A stretch of DNA of 64,000 bases, taken from positions 43,661 to 107,660 of the forward strand of contig NZ_JALIFO010000011.1 of assembly GCF_022867805.1 (NCBI RefSeq). The letters are read 5' to 3'. The translations under genes were made by a program, and so were the position numbers. Source of the stretch: Cuneatibacter sp. NSJ-177 (lineage in GTDB: Bacteria > Bacillota > Clostridia > Lachnospirales > Lachnospiraceae). The stretch's first letter is position 1. The number at the start of each line of letters is the position of its first letter. This document shows, piece by piece, positions 1-8,060 of the stretch. The notes beneath the pieces were generated by a model, which had not been told where the DNA came from, ran no database searches, and saw only the letters and a list, made by a program, of their open reading frames with translations.

Positions 1-797
1 ATAAACAGCGGGGAACGCTGGCCGCTGTGATCCGGGTCATCACGTTCCACCTTCCAAAGCCGGAGGATCTCGCCATCCCGGACGCCGTTATCCGTCTGGG
101 AGCCATCACCCGCGGTCTGGTTTTGGTCACAGGCCCGGCCGGAAGCGGAAAATCCACGACGCAGGCCTGCATGGTGGATGCGATCAACGCCAAGGAAGAA
201 AAGCATATCATCACCTTGGAGGATCCGCTGGAATACCTGCATTCCCATAAAAGAAGCATTGTCAGCCAGAGGGAAATCCGGCTGGATACCCAGAGCTACG
301 TGGCGGCGCTGCGGGCCGCTCTCCGTCAAAGCCCGGACGTGATTTTGCTTGGCGAAATGCGGGATGCAGAGACCACTTCCGTCGCCATGACCGCAGCGGA
401 GACCGGTCATCTGATTATCTCCACCATGCACACCATCGGCGCTGCCAATACCATTGACCGGATCATCGATATTTTCCCTCCGAGCCAGCAGTCCCAGATC
501 ACCGTGCAGCTCTCCATGAGCCTGATGGCAGTGGTGTCGCAGCAATTAGTCCCTTCGGTGGACGGCCGGCGGCTTCCTGTGTTTGAAATTATGACCGTAA
601 CGCCCGCCATCCGAAATATGATCCGGGAGAATAAAGTTCATCAGATCAGCGGCATCCTGTACTCTTCCACCTCGGAAGAAATGAGATCCATGGACGCCAG
701 CCTCCTCAGCCTTTTTCAGTCCGGCCGGATCACAAAGGATACGGCCCTGACCTACGCCACCAATCCGGATATGCTGGGGCGCAGGCTAGGAAACTAA
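1..797 (+). CDS. pilT: PilT-like type IV pilus retraction ATPase, 5' part outside window
   Basis: Hexameric secretion-type ATPase that would power pilus retraction at the cytoplasmic membrane. The frame is already open from base 3, and the residues before the GTG at 27 (QRGTLAAVIRVI) match the PilT linker, so that GTG is internal and the gene begins upstream of the window. Visible motifs are Walker A GPAGSGKST, the Asp box LEDPLEY, Walker B ILLGEMRD and the His box TGHLIISTMHT. The C-terminal region is of normal length. The N-terminal PAS-like half is off the window, so PilT versus PilB/GspE cannot be settled fully. The short ATPase with GEMRD and no zinc-binding cysteines favours PilT. No other pilus gene is inside the window. 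Confidence 0.85.
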   Translation, partial: KQRGTLAAVIRVITFHLPKPEDLAIPDAVIRLGAITRGLVLVTGPAGSGKSTTQACMVDAINAKEEKHIITLEDPLEYLHSHKRSIVSQREIRLDTQSYVAALRAALRQSPDVILLGEMRDAETTSVAMTAAETGHLIISTMHTIGAANTIDRIIDIFPPSQQSQITVQLSMSLMAVVSQQLVPSVDGRRLPVFEIMTVTPAIRNMIRENKVHQISGILYSSTSEEMRSMDASLLSLFQSGRITKDTALTYATNPDMLGRRLGN

Positions 798-838
798 AAA
801 CCAGATTCCTGCGGCGGTCCCGGCCGCTGTATCATAAC

Positions 839-897
839 AAAAAACCCGGAAGACATGGATTGCCTGCGGCGGCGTTCCACTTTTTCCGGGTTTTTCG
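839..897. terminator. Rho-independent terminator between convergent genes
   Basis: The arms AAAACCCGGA (841-850) and TCCGGGTTTTT (885-895) form a stem flanked by A and T runs, so it can work in both directions. It lies between the PilT-like gene and the convergent CDF gene. The loop is long (about 35 bases) and itself GC-rich. Confidence 0.65.
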
Positions 898-908
898 TTC
901 TCTCCCTA

Positions 909-1814
909 TTATCTGGGGTTCACATGCACCATGCAGTGCTTCACCATCTCAAATTCATCCTCAATCGCAGCGTGCACAGTCTCCGCGATCTCATGTCCCT
1001 CCCGCAGAGACAGATCGCCGTCCGCTGCAATCTCCACATCCACGTAGTATTTCGACCCGAAGATCCGGGTCTTCAAGGAATCAATCCCCAACACGCCCTG
1101 CTGTGCCTTGATCACATCCCGCATCCTGGCCTCGCTTTCCGGGCTGCACGACTTATCGACCAACTTATCGACGGCCCCGTGAAATACATCCACCGCCACT
1201 TTCAGGATAAAGACGCAGATCACCACACTGGCCACGGAATCCATGACCGGGTAGCCCATCCGCGCCCCAGCGATTCCGACCAAAGCGCCGACCGATGACA
1301 GCGCATCAGAGCGGTGATGCCAGGCATCGGCCATCAATGCGTCGGAATGAATCTTTTTCGCCGCCATCCGAGTATACCAATACATCCACTCTTTCACCAC
1401 AATGGACACGATGGCGGCGGCAAGCGCCAGAACACCGGGGATCGCCAGGTTGCTGTATTCGCCGCCTAAGATGGTGGAAAGCCCGCGGTATCCGATTCCG
1501 GCGCCGGTCACAAGAAGTGCGGCGGCGAGCAGGATCGCGGCCACGCATTCCAGCCGGTCGTGGCCGTAAGGATGTTCTTCATCCGCCTTTTTTCGGGACA
1601 TTCGAAAGCCTAGGATCACAATAATCGTGCTGAAAACGTCGGATGCCGAGTGAACCGCATCCGAGACCATGGCCCCGGAATTTGCGAGAATCCCAGCGAG
1701 AAGTTTCCCGGCGGACAAAATCAGGTTGCCGATGATACTCACCATCGACACCCGCATCGCCAACTTCATTTCCAGGGAATCCCCCTGTTTTCTCTTTTTA
1801 TTCATCACAAACAT
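909..1814 (-). CDS. Cation diffusion facilitator (CDF) family metal exporter, HD-HD site
   Basis: Inner-membrane dimeric metal/proton antiporter, probably exporting Zn(II) or a similar divalent ion. About 300 residues with six predicted membrane helices, then a cytoplasmic ferredoxin-like dimer domain (the last 80 residues, ending in KHCMVHVNP). The transport-site motifs are HSASD in helix 2 and HHRSD in helix 5, i.e. HxxxD twice, the zinc-type signature. This contrasts with the N-D-D-D site of the second CDF gene at 15339-16523. The AAGGGGGA site sits only one base from the ATG at 1814, so the in-frame ATG at 1805 may be the real start. Monocistronic on the minus strand. Confidence 0.85.
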   Translation of the reverse strand: MFVMNKKRKQGDSLEMKLAMRVSMVSIIGNLILSAGKLLAGILANSGAMVSDAVHSASDVFSTIIVILGFRMSRKKADEEHPYGHDRLECVAAILLAAALLVTGAGIGYRGLSTILGGEYSNLAIPGVLALAAAIVSIVVKEWMYWYTRMAAKKIHSDALMADAWHHRSDALSSVGALVGIAGARMGYPVMDSVASVVICVFILKVAVDVFHGAVDKLVDKSCSPESEARMRDVIKAQQGVLGIDSLKTRIFGSKYYVDVEIAADGDLSLREGHEIAETVHAAIEDEFEMVKHCMVHVNPR

Positions 1815-1943
1815 TCCCCCTTAAACAGGATATCGCCGTTCCCCCCCGGACGTTCCTATTTTGATGATTGAAGCAAAGAGATTCCTTTTATCCTAGTCTC
1901 AGACCGTGCTATTGTCAATCCCAAGTTCCTGCGCATTCTCTTC

Positions 1944-1983
1944 GGAAAAGCAAAATCCCCGGACTCTTTTCAGGGCCGGGGAT
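1944..1983 (-). terminator. Terminator of the AAA/ParB-BMP/phosphoesterase operon
   Basis: On the minus strand the stem ATCCCCGG / CCGGGGAT (1976-1983 with 1955-1962) is followed by a T-rich stretch. The hairpin overlaps the stop codon of the phosphoesterase. Confidence 0.65.
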
Positions 1984-2566
1984 ACTCGATCCATTGTTTC
2001 TCATAAGCGTTGATAATCTTGGTGCTATGGTAACAGAACTCTCTGGGATGCGTTCCATAGGAAGGATGCACATGTCCGTGCACAAAATAAGCGGGCCGGT
2101 ACGTATCCAACAGGTACCGGAATCCCTGAAAGCCTTGATGCGGCAGATCCTTGCCATCGAAAAGGCCTTGAGCCGGCGCGTGGGCCAGCAGGATGTCGAT
2201 TCCCCCGTTCCGCTTCAGCGAAAGCCAAAGCTTCCGGATCCGGCGGTTCATCTCCGTCTGGGTATACTGGTGGATTCCCGGCTTATACCGCATGGAACCT
2301 CCCAGACCGAGGATCCGTATACCCTGGTGGACATAGATGGTATCTTCCACACAGATACACCCCTCCGGAGGCGTTTGGTCATAGCAGTCGTCGTGATTTC
2401 CATGGACATAGAGAACCGGACATTTCACAAAAGTAGCGAGAAAGGAAAGGTATTGGGGAGCCAAATCCCCGCAGGACAAAACCAGATCCACCCCGTCTAG
2501 CAGATTTCGATCCAGATATTCCCACAGGACAGGCGCTTCCTTATCAGCAATCGTCAAAATCTTCAC
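1970..2566 (-). CDS. Calcineurin-like metallophosphoesterase
   Basis: 198-residue protein of the metallophosphoesterase superfamily (phosphodiester or phosphomonoester hydrolysis with two metal ions). Motifs in order: SCGDLAP (GD), HGNHDD (GNHD), a single His in LLAHAP, and HGHVHPS (GHxH). The usual first motif DxH reads ADKE here, so the first metal-ligand histidine is replaced by Glu, which may mark a subfamily. The GTG start overlaps the stop of the upstream gene (GTGA), implying translational coupling. It is third in an operon with an AAA ATPase and a ParB-BMP fusion protein. The substrate cannot be told from sequence. Confidence 0.8.
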   Translation of the reverse strand: MKILTIADKEAPVLWEYLDRNLLDGVDLVLSCGDLAPQYLSFLATFVKCPVLYVHGNHDDCYDQTPPEGCICVEDTIYVHQGIRILGLGGSMRYKPGIHQYTQTEMNRRIRKLWLSLKRNGGIDILLAHAPAQGLFDGKDLPHQGFQGFRYLLDTYRPAYFVHGHVHPSYGTHPREFCYHSTKIINAYEKQWIEYPRP

Positions 2567-4494
2567 TGTGCGGGCCCTTTCTTCCCCGGCCCGACTCCCT
2601 GAATCCGTACCACCTCCTTCGCCTCATCCTGAAGCTCATCCAAGGTTGGAATCGTTCCGACTACGTGTTCTTCCAGCCAATCCATGGTGATAATTTCCTC
2701 CGGAGTCATCCTCTCGTCATCCGCCTTCTTTTTCTCTCCTCCCTGGGCGTAAAGAGGGCCGGTAAAGGGATGAAATTTTCCGGAGCAGATCAGATTCCGG
2801 AAAATCTGCACCAGCTGTTTTGTCTCCCTCGGCAGATTCTGAGAGCAAATCAAATCGATGACGCCGGCAGACATCCCCCACCAGTAATTCAACGCTTTCG
2901 GCTCCCGGTGGCTCTCCTCGTTTTTCCAGACTCCGCTCATGATATTCCGAAGAATCGTCTCGTAGAGCTTCCCCCAGTGCCAAACCGGCATCGCCATGTT
3001 TTTCGGTTCCCCGCCGGCGCTCTGGTACAGGCCGAACCGGCGGGACGCGCCGCCGGACGGCAAGATATCCCGGTCGGAGATAAAGGAAATATCCGGCCGC
3101 TTCGCCAGCTCCTCCGCTCCGGCCCCTTTGCGTTTCGACCATTCCAGATAAATCTTCACCTGGGGGTTTACGGTTCTTGCCCCCAGCGCGAAAGCGTTGA
3201 TATTGGCCAGCATCCCGTAGATCGGATAGTCGGCGATATAGCCGATCTCGCTGGTTCCCCTGGCCAGGCATCCGGCGATCAGGCCGGTCAGAAATTTTGC
3301 CTCATACATGCGGGCATAATAGGTTCGAAGATATGGATGGGGCGTAAAGACCGAACAGTTCAGAACCTTCATCTTTGGGTACTCCACCGCTGCTTTCAGA
3401 CTGGACATCAGCAGGGTCGGCGAAGTCGTAAAGACAATATCGCTTCCCCGCTCCGCAGCCCGGATCAGCTCCTGCCCGGCATTTTCCCCTTCTTTCACAT
3501 CGTTCACCGAGACAACGTCGATCTGCCCTGGGAAAACCTGCTCCAGATGGCGGCGTCCCAGATCATGGCCGTAGGTCCAGCCGGAGGAGGCGGGAGATTT
3601 TACATGAAGGAATGTGATCTTCCAAACCTTTGGGGCTTCCGAGAGAATCCTGGTCAAAATCCCGCGGGAAGTGTCCGGATTCGGATTCATGGAGAGCGCC
3701 ACGGCCGTCCTGCGCTCCAGGGCCAGCAGCTCTTTCCATATCTTGGACAAGTCATTGCGCATCTCGGCTTCGGTCTGCTCCTTTGCTTCTTCATAGCCAA
3801 AAAGCTCCAGATAAACCAGCAGGGCGTCGCCAGCGGTAATCGCCAGTTCTCCTCCATCCTTGGCTTCATAGGCGCGGCGGAACCGAACATAGACCGAGTG
3901 AAATTCCTTTTTCTCCTCCGCGCTCCAAAGTTCTCCCGGCTGTTTTCCCACAGCCTCCAGCAGCCGGACAAAACTCCCTTCCCGGCTGAACCACAGATAA
4001 TTGATCTCGGTATCCTCGTAGAAATCCATGAATTCGTAATAAATCTTATTTTCCAAAGATTCCCCCCGCTGGGGGATCAACCGTACCACCCGCGCGGGAA
4101 TCGAGACACCATCCAGGTATTTCAGCACGCTGACTCGCTTGTTTCCCTCCAGCACATAGAACCGGTTCATGAACTCGTAAGCGATGATCGGGTCCCGCAG
4201 CCCTTCCTTTTGCAGAGAATCGCAGAGGAGCCCCCATTTATAGCAAAACTCGGAGGAAGCCGACATCAGCGGCATAAAATTGTGGGCAAAGGACCACTGC
4301 CGGCTCTTTGTCTTCGTTCCCACAATCAGCTCCAAGGGAACCTCCACCAGTCCCAGGCTGGTCTCCCCGACGATTTTTGTGTAGGACAGGATTTCATCCA
4401 GCACCTGGAGATAGGGGTAGTCTCCCCGCGCCACCGCCTGGCGATAGCCTTTCTCTCCCAGCTTTAACGCTTTCTCATAGTCCTGATAGCCCAT
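2563..4494 (-). CDS. ParB-like N-terminal domain fused to BMP/PnrA ligand-binding domain
   Basis: 643-residue protein with no signal peptide or lipobox, so apparently cytoplasmic. Residues about 55-160 resemble a ParB/sulfiredoxin-like fold, with DPIIAYE, FYVLEGNKRVSVLKYLDG and a following RLIP segment. Residues about 285-570 resemble the basic membrane protein (BMP/PnrA/Med) periplasmic-binding family, seen in FLHVKSP, GSDIVFTTSPTL, FLTGLIAGCLARGTSEIGYI and the NINAFALGARTVNP region. BMP proteins normally are lipoproteins that feed nucleoside ABC importers. Here the domain would be an intracellular ligand sensor. Its ATG follows AAAGGAGGCGGCC and lies 15 bases after the AAA ATPase, and its stop overlaps the phosphoesterase start. 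The function is inference only. Confidence 0.75.
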   Translation of the reverse strand: MGYQDYEKALKLGEKGYRQAVARGDYPYLQVLDEILSYTKIVGETSLGLVEVPLELIVGTKTKSRQWSFAHNFMPLMSASSEFCYKWGLLCDSLQKEGLRDPIIAYEFMNRFYVLEGNKRVSVLKYLDGVSIPARVVRLIPQRGESLENKIYYEFMDFYEDTEINYLWFSREGSFVRLLEAVGKQPGELWSAEEKKEFHSVYVRFRRAYEAKDGGELAITAGDALLVYLELFGYEEAKEQTEAEMRNDLSKIWKELLALERRTAVALSMNPNPDTSRGILTRILSEAPKVWKITFLHVKSPASSGWTYGHDLGRRHLEQVFPGQIDVVSVNDVKEGENAGQELIRAAERGSDIVFTTSPTLLMSSLKAAVEYPKMKVLNCSVFTPHPYLRTYYARMYEAKFLTGLIAGCLARGTSEIGYIADYPIYGMLANINAFALGARTVNPQVKIYLEWSKRKGAGAEELAKRPDISFISDRDILPSGGASRRFGLYQSAGGEPKNMAMPVWHWGKLYETILRNIMSGVWKNEESHREPKALNYWWGMSAGVIDLICSQNLPRETKQLVQIFRNLICSGKFHPFTGPLYAQGGEKKKADDERMTPEEIITMDWLEEHVVGTIPTLDELQDEAKEVVRIQGVGPGKKGPAQ

Positions 4495-4509
4495 GGCCGC
4501 CTCCTTTTA

Positions 4510-5325
4510 TCATGGTTTCGTTCCGTCGAATTCCTTTCTGTGCGTTTGGAAAAAATCGTAAAAATAACGGATATTCTCCAACTGGGTCCAGGGGCAAGTC
4601 ACCAGTCCCGGACGGTCCAGATTATAAATCTTTGCTGTCAGCGTGCCCAAAAGAAACGGCGAGTGGCTCGCTATGATAAACTGGCAATCCAGCAGCCGTG
4701 CCATCTGATTGATGGTCTCGGCCAGCTTTACCTGATTGGCCGGTGAGAGGGATGTCTCCGGCTCGTCCAAAAGAAACAGAGCGTCCGGGCAGAGAAAATC
4801 GTCGAATAAACGCATCGCTGTCTCACCGTTGGAATACTTTTCCTGTGCAAAGGCCAAAATCTCCATGCGCTCCATCCATTCCAGGGAACCTTTTTTCAAC
4901 GTCTTCTTTCCGGCTTTTTCCTGGAGTTTCTGCTGGTATTCCAATTCCTCTTCCAGCACCGCTTCCCGCTCTACCTTTTTTACCTCATAGAGGATGTCTT
5001 CACTTTTGATATAGCGGCTTCTCTTCGGCGGGGCGGAAATGGGATTTCCATACTCATCTTCCCCAAATCCCAGGACGCATTCTCTTTGATATTTCTCAAA
5101 ATAAGATTGGCAGTAAAAGGTCATCTGCTCGGATCCCTGAATCCCCAGTAAATTTGCCAGGAGATTCAGCACAGTGGACTTCCCGGACCCGTTATTTCCG
5201 TATAACAGGGTGACCGGCTCAAAAATCATCTGCTCTCCCCGGCGGCTGCCAAACACATTGTAGGGGTACAAGTTGGGATTCCTGCGGCCTTCGCCGGAAA
5301 GCCGTAAACTTCTTACATAAATCAT
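4510..5325 (-). CDS. AAA family ATPase (AbiEii/OLD-like, SMC-type P-loop)
   Basis: 271-residue soluble ATPase of the ABC/SMC-like AAA class. Walker A is LYGNNGSGKST near residue 45, Walker B with D-loop is ALFLLDEPETSLSP near residue 190, and the switch histidine is in IIASHSPF. The short charged region between is a reduced coiled-coil insert (about residues 100-160). No nuclease (TOPRIM) domain is attached, unlike OLD proteins. It is the first gene of an operon with the ParB-BMP fusion and a phosphoesterase. Similar stand-alone ATPases are often annotated only as AAA_15/AAA_21; its role here is unknown. Confidence 0.8.
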   Translation of the reverse strand: MIYVRSLRLSGEGRRNPNLYPYNVFGSRRGEQMIFEPVTLLYGNNGSGKSTVLNLLANLLGIQGSEQMTFYCQSYFEKYQRECVLGFGEDEYGNPISAPPKRSRYIKSEDILYEVKKVEREAVLEEELEYQQKLQEKAGKKTLKKGSLEWMERMEILAFAQEKYSNGETAMRLFDDFLCPDALFLLDEPETSLSPANQVKLAETINQMARLLDCQFIIASHSPFLLGTLTAKIYNLDRPGLVTCPWTQLENIRYFYDFFQTHRKEFDGTKP

Positions 5326-5465
5326 AGGATTCCTTTTTTCTATTTTGGTTAAAATGGGGCGGTTTTATGTCTGGCGCCATTATATCATACAAATCCCATC
5401 CTTGGACAGGTATTTTTTTGGACGAGGGTCTGGTTAACATGCTTTTTGGGGGTGGTTTCCGGCGG

Positions 5466-5508
5466 AAATAAAATTTAGGCGGAGCTTCTTTGTCTCGAAG
5501 CTCCGCCT
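5466..5508 (-). terminator. Strong terminator of the MMPL operon
   Basis: A 12-bp perfect stem (AGGCGGAGCTTC at 5477-5488 with its complement at 5497-5508) and an 8-base loop. On the minus strand it is followed by a T-rich tail. It ends the transcript of the heptad-repeat and MMPL genes. Confidence 0.85.
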
Positions 5509-5553
5509 GAATTCTATTGCCGCTATTTTACTGATTCCCTTCTGTCCGGGAAT

Positions 5554-7974
5554 TTAATCTTCCTTCTCGATGCCTGCAGTCTCAATGATGAACTTCACGC
5601 TGCCGTTCATGCCGTCGGCCAGGCCGCCGAAGGACTGATACGATTTATCTGCATCCACCACGGCCTTCACACGGTCCAGCGTCTCCTGGAAATCGGTGTC
5701 AAAGGTATCCGTCAGCTTGTGGATTCCCTCCTCGTCAAATTCCTTAGCTCCGTCCGCCAGTTTCTGCGCGCCTTCCGCCAGGGTGGCGATGCCGTCGGAC
5801 AGCTGGGATCCTCCGCTCACCAGCTGGGTCATGCCGCGTACCAGGCTGGCCGCGCCGTCGGCCAACTGACCGATGCCGCTGGAGAGGGTCTTCCCACCTC
5901 CCAAAAGTTCTTCACTGCCGGAGAGCAGCTGATCACTTCCGGAGAGTACCTGATCGGCTCCGCTCCGAAGCTCTTCGCTCTTTCCGGACAATTCCGAAAG
6001 GCCGGCCGACACGGCTTTTGTACCATCCTTCAGATCCCCAACGCCCTTCAGCAGTTCCGGCATAATATCTTTTAACGTCTGCGCCAAGGTCGCGCTTCCG
6101 GTTGCCAGGGCATCCGCCCCCTGGTTCAGTTCCTTATCATGGCCGGTTAATTCCGCCGCCCCATCGGCCAGCGCCTGGATGCTTCCTGCGGCTGTCTGCA
6201 AGGTCGCCGCAAATGCCTGAGGGTCATTGGTGATGACGGCTACGCCGTCTTTCAGCCCCTGGGCCGCACTCTTCAAATCCGCAGCGTTCTGCGTAAAGGT
6301 GTTTCCGTCCAGATCCGGAATTTGAAGGCCGTCAATTTTCTCGGAAATCTGCTGTCCTCCGGCAGACATCACACTGCCCACATCACCTGACACACCGGAT
6401 GCAATGGCATCGATCTGATCTTCCGAAATATTGACGCCTGATGCCGCCAGCTGTTCCAGACGGGCTCTCACCGACGACTCCGCCGTGCCCTCAACTGTGG
6501 AACTTAAGGATCCATAACTTGCCTTAATCTCGTCCGCTGCGCTGGTCAGCTGCGTTCTGATCTGATCGATCGCCCCGTTCATGGTCTGCAAAACCTGATC
6601 CAGATTTTCTGCGATCAACCCAGCGTTCTCCGCGATCTGAAGAGCTCCCGCCGGTACTCCGGCCAGCGCCCCGATCAGGGAGCCTGCGCTGCCGTTCAAC
6701 TGATTCAGGCCGCCGGCAATGGTTTCCGCATTTTCCGTGTAGGACTTTAATCCGGTTTTCAGCTCCCCGGCTCCTTTCACCAAAGAGCCAAGGCCCTTCA
6801 TCAGTTCCCCGTCGGAGGCCGCCATGGCCTGTAAATTCGAGAGCAGCTCACCTGCGCCGTCATCCACCTGCTTTGCGCCGGCTGCCAGTTGGTCCACGCC
6901 GCCGGTGTAGGCATCCGCGCCCGCTTTCAGCTTGGCTGCCCCGGAATTCAACTCACTCAGTCCTCCTGCCAGCGCTTCCATTCCTTCGATCAGATCCGAC
7001 TTTTTATCGTCCATCAGATCAATTCCATCTTTCAAGTCCCCGGCTCCGTCCGAAGCGCTGTCCAGACCGTCCGTGAAGGTCCCAAAGGCTTCCAGCAGGT
7101 CCTGAGCGCCCTCCGAAAGTTCGCCGCTGCCGTCCACCAATTCGGTGGAGGCATCTTTTAACTTATCCAAGTCTTCTTTCAGGCTGTCAAAATCTTCGTT
7201 CTCATCGATCCCCAATTCGCTCAAGGTGCCGGTGGTCGCAACCGTAGCGGTCAGCGCCAGCGTGAAATCCTCCACGTCGGCCGTGATCTCCACATAATCC
7301 GGAATCTCCACGTCGGAGAGCGCTTCTACCTTGGAGAGCTCCAAACTTTCTGAAAGTCCCGGAAACGCCACGCCGACCACGATATTATTCTTGCCGTCAG
7401 AAATCAGCTTTCCGTTTTCCACCGCTACGTTGGTGAAGTTGTCGGTGGACAGGATCATGCCGGTTATCATGCAAAACGGCGTGCATACCGTATGGGCCTT
7501 GCCGTCTACGACCACGGTCTGCTCCGTGTGGTTCGCGTAGTCGATCCGGATCTTCACCTTTCCGCTCTTTCCGGCCAGCTCCTCCGGAGAGATTTCCCTG
7601 CCGTCCAGCGTGTAGGTAAATTTCATGGAAACCGGCAGGGAGGCGTTGGTCTCCCCTTGGTAATAGATGTCATTACCGCCTGCCTGCCAGGTCAGGGTGC
7701 CGCCTGCCCCGGTTTCAAAGGTCTCATCGCCCTTGACATTTTCAATGTTGCTCAGGCTGCTCTGATCGGTGATCGTCGCGCCCTTTCCTGTATTTTTCAG
7801 CCACTCGCTGACCGTAATCTTATCCACGGATCCATCCGCGTTGGCGTTGACATAGACGGTCTCGTCTTTCTCCGCATTGAGTTCCGCCGCAAACACCGTG
7901 GAAGCGGTCATCGAGACGCCCAGAACGATTGCCATCAAGGATGCAGCCACCCGCCGCCAAGCTCTATTTTTCAT
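5554..7974 (-). CDS. Secreted X-x-Leu-x-x-Gly heptad-repeat protein, partner of MMPL exporter
   Basis: 806 residues. An N-terminal signal peptide (charged KNRAWRR, hydrophobic stretch, cleavage near VFAAE) is followed by a beta-rich domain (to about residue 255). A very long helical region follows, with repeated units such as LSEGAQDL, DGAGDLKDG, AELTGHDKELNQGA and LADGAASLVRG, the heptad found in YhgE/Pip-type proteins. Unlike YhgE/Pip there is no C-terminal membrane domain: the protein ends in a soluble-looking tail. It starts 86 bases after the MMPL gene on the same strand with RBS AGGAGG. It probably forms an extracytoplasmic rod or envelope-spanning accessory to the exporter; this role is inferred from the repeats and the pairing. 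Confidence 0.75.
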   Translation of the reverse strand: MKNRAWRRVAASLMAIVLGVSMTASTVFAAELNAEKDETVYVNANADGSVDKITVSEWLKNTGKGATITDQSSLSNIENVKGDETFETGAGGTLTWQAGGNDIYYQGETNASLPVSMKFTYTLDGREISPEELAGKSGKVKIRIDYANHTEQTVVVDGKAHTVCTPFCMITGMILSTDNFTNVAVENGKLISDGKNNIVVGVAFPGLSESLELSKVEALSDVEIPDYVEITADVEDFTLALTATVATTGTLSELGIDENEDFDSLKEDLDKLKDASTELVDGSGELSEGAQDLLEAFGTFTDGLDSASDGAGDLKDGIDLMDDKKSDLIEGMEALAGGLSELNSGAAKLKAGADAYTGGVDQLAAGAKQVDDGAGELLSNLQAMAASDGELMKGLGSLVKGAGELKTGLKSYTENAETIAGGLNQLNGSAGSLIGALAGVPAGALQIAENAGLIAENLDQVLQTMNGAIDQIRTQLTSAADEIKASYGSLSSTVEGTAESSVRARLEQLAASGVNISEDQIDAIASGVSGDVGSVMSAGGQQISEKIDGLQIPDLDGNTFTQNAADLKSAAQGLKDGVAVITNDPQAFAATLQTAAGSIQALADGAAELTGHDKELNQGADALATGSATLAQTLKDIMPELLKGVGDLKDGTKAVSAGLSELSGKSEELRSGADQVLSGSDQLLSGSEELLGGGKTLSSGIGQLADGAASLVRGMTQLVSGGSQLSDGIATLAEGAQKLADGAKEFDEEGIHKLTDTFDTDFQETLDRVKAVVDADKSYQSFGGLADGMNGSVKFIIETAGIEKED

Positions 7975-8060
7975 TATTCATTCCTCCTGAAATCGCTTCT
8001 TACATTTTACTGTCCATACACTGCCGGTCTCCGATTCCGGCCAGCCCCCGGTTCAAAGGC

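Noticed and set aside
2665..4467. 600-codon open frame on the plus strand opposite the ParB-BMP gene
   Set aside because: Antisense shadow of a GC-rich gene; no ribosome site, no domain, and odd Pro/Arg/His-rich composition.
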